Of a stretch of 64,000 nucleotides of DNA, positions 62,869 through 64,000 are shown one piece after another. The notes beneath the pieces are model-generated. The model was not told the DNA's origin. It worked only from the letters and a program-made list of their open reading frames with translations, and made no database searches. The DNA comes from Catonia carolina. Its lineage: Eukaryota > Arthropoda > Insecta > Hemiptera > Achilidae. Position 1 is the first letter of the stretch; the number at the start of each line of letters is the position of its first letter. The position numbers and the translations under genes are program-made. The stretch covers positions 50,429,553-50,493,552 of the forward strand of contig JAQMRL010000001.1 of assembly GCA_035578175.1 (NCBI GenBank), read 5' to 3'.

Positions 62869-64000
62869 ACTGGTGTTTCAAAAAGGACGCACTTCGAAGT
62901 TTGAGAACGCTAATTTATTACATTAAGTAATTACAAATTATACGGTATGAAATTATTACCTTTATAACTTCACAATAAATGTTCAAAATGACTTCCTCCG
63001 CTTGTAATGCAAGTTCGGACACGTTTCGTAATATTTGCAGCCACTTTTCGTAGTGTTTGCTCATTAATGTTTGTAATCTCACTTTCAATATTAGCCTTCA
63101 ATTCTTCAATTGTATGAGGATTGTTTTTAAAAACCTTACTCTTTAAATTCCCCCAAAGAAAAAAATCCAGAGTAAGATCTGGGGATCTTGGTGGCCACAA
63201 TCCTTTTGATATCACACGATGGCCAAAAAATTCTCGTAACATATTCAGCGTTTCAGTAAAAGTATGGCACGTTGTGTTATCCTGCTGAAACCAAGAATTT
63301 TGATTGTGTAATTCTAACAACGTTATAAATTGTTTAATTAAGTTGCGGTACACCACACCATCTACAGATGTGTCAAAAAATAAAGGCCCAACAATACGAC
63401 GCCGGGAGATCGCACACCAAACACCAATTTTACGTGCGTGTAGTGGACGTTCATGAAATGTGTGAGGATTATGAGCGCTCCATATTCGGCAGTTTTGGCT
63501 GTTGATGTAACCATCCAAGTGGAACCATGCTTCATCACTGAAATAAACACGATCCAATATTTTAACACCGTTGTCATTAACAAGAGAACGTATCCAACGA
63601 CAATACTGTATACGTTTCGCATGGTCAACTTCTTTCAGTTCATGAACGACACCGATGCGATAAGGATGCAGATTTAATTTTTTTGTAGCCCTTAAAGCGG
63701 AAGATAGTGATAATCCAGCCTGTGAAGATAACTTTCTAAGTGATTTGCCAGGTGAGGTAGTCAAACGTTGTTTCACATCGTCCAAAACTTGTTCTGTTAA
63801 CACTGATGGTCGACCTGTGCTTTTCCGATCCTATACACTGCCAGTCTCACGAAATTTATTAATCAGACGGGATATTGTGGTGTTGTTAAGTACTTCAGAA
63901 TTGGGAAATTTTAACTGGAACCCGTCTTTCACTCGTTCGTAAGATTTATATGTGCAATAACTTTTAATAAAAACACGTTCATCCTTTGAAAAAACCATGT
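62869..64000 (-). mobile_element. Mariner-type element at the right edge (intron 7)
   Basis: The left end after TA (62867-62868) is ACTGGTGTTTCAAAAAGG, close to the ACGGGTGATTCAAAAAGA terminus at 28319. Its other end lies beyond the window. The encoded protein is related to, but clearly different from, the DD41D enzyme at 28486. Confidence 0.75.
62970..63999 (-). pseudogene. Mariner/IS630-type transposase with one stop
   Basis: Starts at ATG 63999-63997 (MVFSKDERVFIKSYC) and runs 343 codons to a stop at 62970, broken only by a TAG at 63833-63831 after FRETGSV. The paired HTH region is followed by YFSDEAWFHLDGY (first Asp), SWFQQDNTTCHTF (second) and PPRSPDLTLDFFLWGNL (third). I count 37 residues between the second and third aspartates, fewer than the 41 of the other element. 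The usual Pro between T and L is missing, so a codon deletion is possible. The single stop suggests recent inactivation. Confidence 0.85.

Noticed and set aside
1..64000. CRISPR arrays, bacterial operons or other prokaryotic systems
   Set aside because: No regularly spaced repeats with unique spacers, no Shine-Dalgarno-led gene runs; introns and TE content are eukaryotic.

Overview
This is an insect-type nuclear genome window: AT-rich, with GT-AG introns, and dominated by arthropod transposable elements. I cannot assign a species. Only one host gene is clearly recognisable, wolframin, at 51681 to beyond 62699 on the plus strand. One further unidentified host first exon (50059-50153, minus) is likely. 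Nearly everything else is mobile DNA of very different ages, often inserted one inside another. Positions and element boundaries were read by eye.

Left part (1-17200). There are fragments of an RNase H-bearing, I-clade non-LTR retrotransposon (1-103; 810-2196; 3331 to about 7120, all minus). A Ty3/gypsy integrase and LTR-like fragment (104-809 and 2197-3330) is split by one of these copies. An AT-rich block repeated over about 2.4 kb follows (7370-9790), then a piggyBac fragment (9941-10285). Next come a decayed two-exon insect transposon-associated gene (10296-11692), a Mutator-like transposase with two stops (11723-13324), a gypsy-type solo LTR (13482-13911), a frameshifted hAT transposase (14100-15469) and a truncated R1-clade element (about 15600-17201).

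Centre (17781-32387). A single piggyBac transposase locus holds four later insertions. An I-clade copy (18007-20710) and a complete gypsy element with apparently identical LTRs (20845-27363) sit directly in it. So does a mariner-type DD41D element (28319-32005), which itself contains another I-clade copy (29534-31850). The piggyBac reading frame resumes on both sides of every insert. The gypsy element shows a textbook-like -1 frameshift site between gag and pol, but its outer junctions are abnormal.

Right-centre (34208-49100). An apparently intact CR1/Daphne-like non-LTR element has an SGNH-hydrolase ORF1 and an EN-RT ORF2 (34208-39049). Beyond it lie Tigger/pogo remnants, MITEs, a truncated non-LTR 3' end with a 15-bp target duplication, a tRNA-derived SINE family, and several large fold-back elements.

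Right part (50000-64000). Seven in-phase wolframin exons encode the Sel1-like region and the first membrane segments. Their introns hold a PIF/Harbinger derivative, a mariner, a TTAA-flanked miniature piggyBac, several decayed mariner or IS630-like pieces, and a second mariner-type element at the right edge whose termini resemble the one at 28319.

Two themes recur. Nested insertions can be ordered by target duplications and reading-frame restoration. Short perfect hairpins with 0-10 nt loops, several flanked by direct repeats, look like products of template switching during DNA synthesis.
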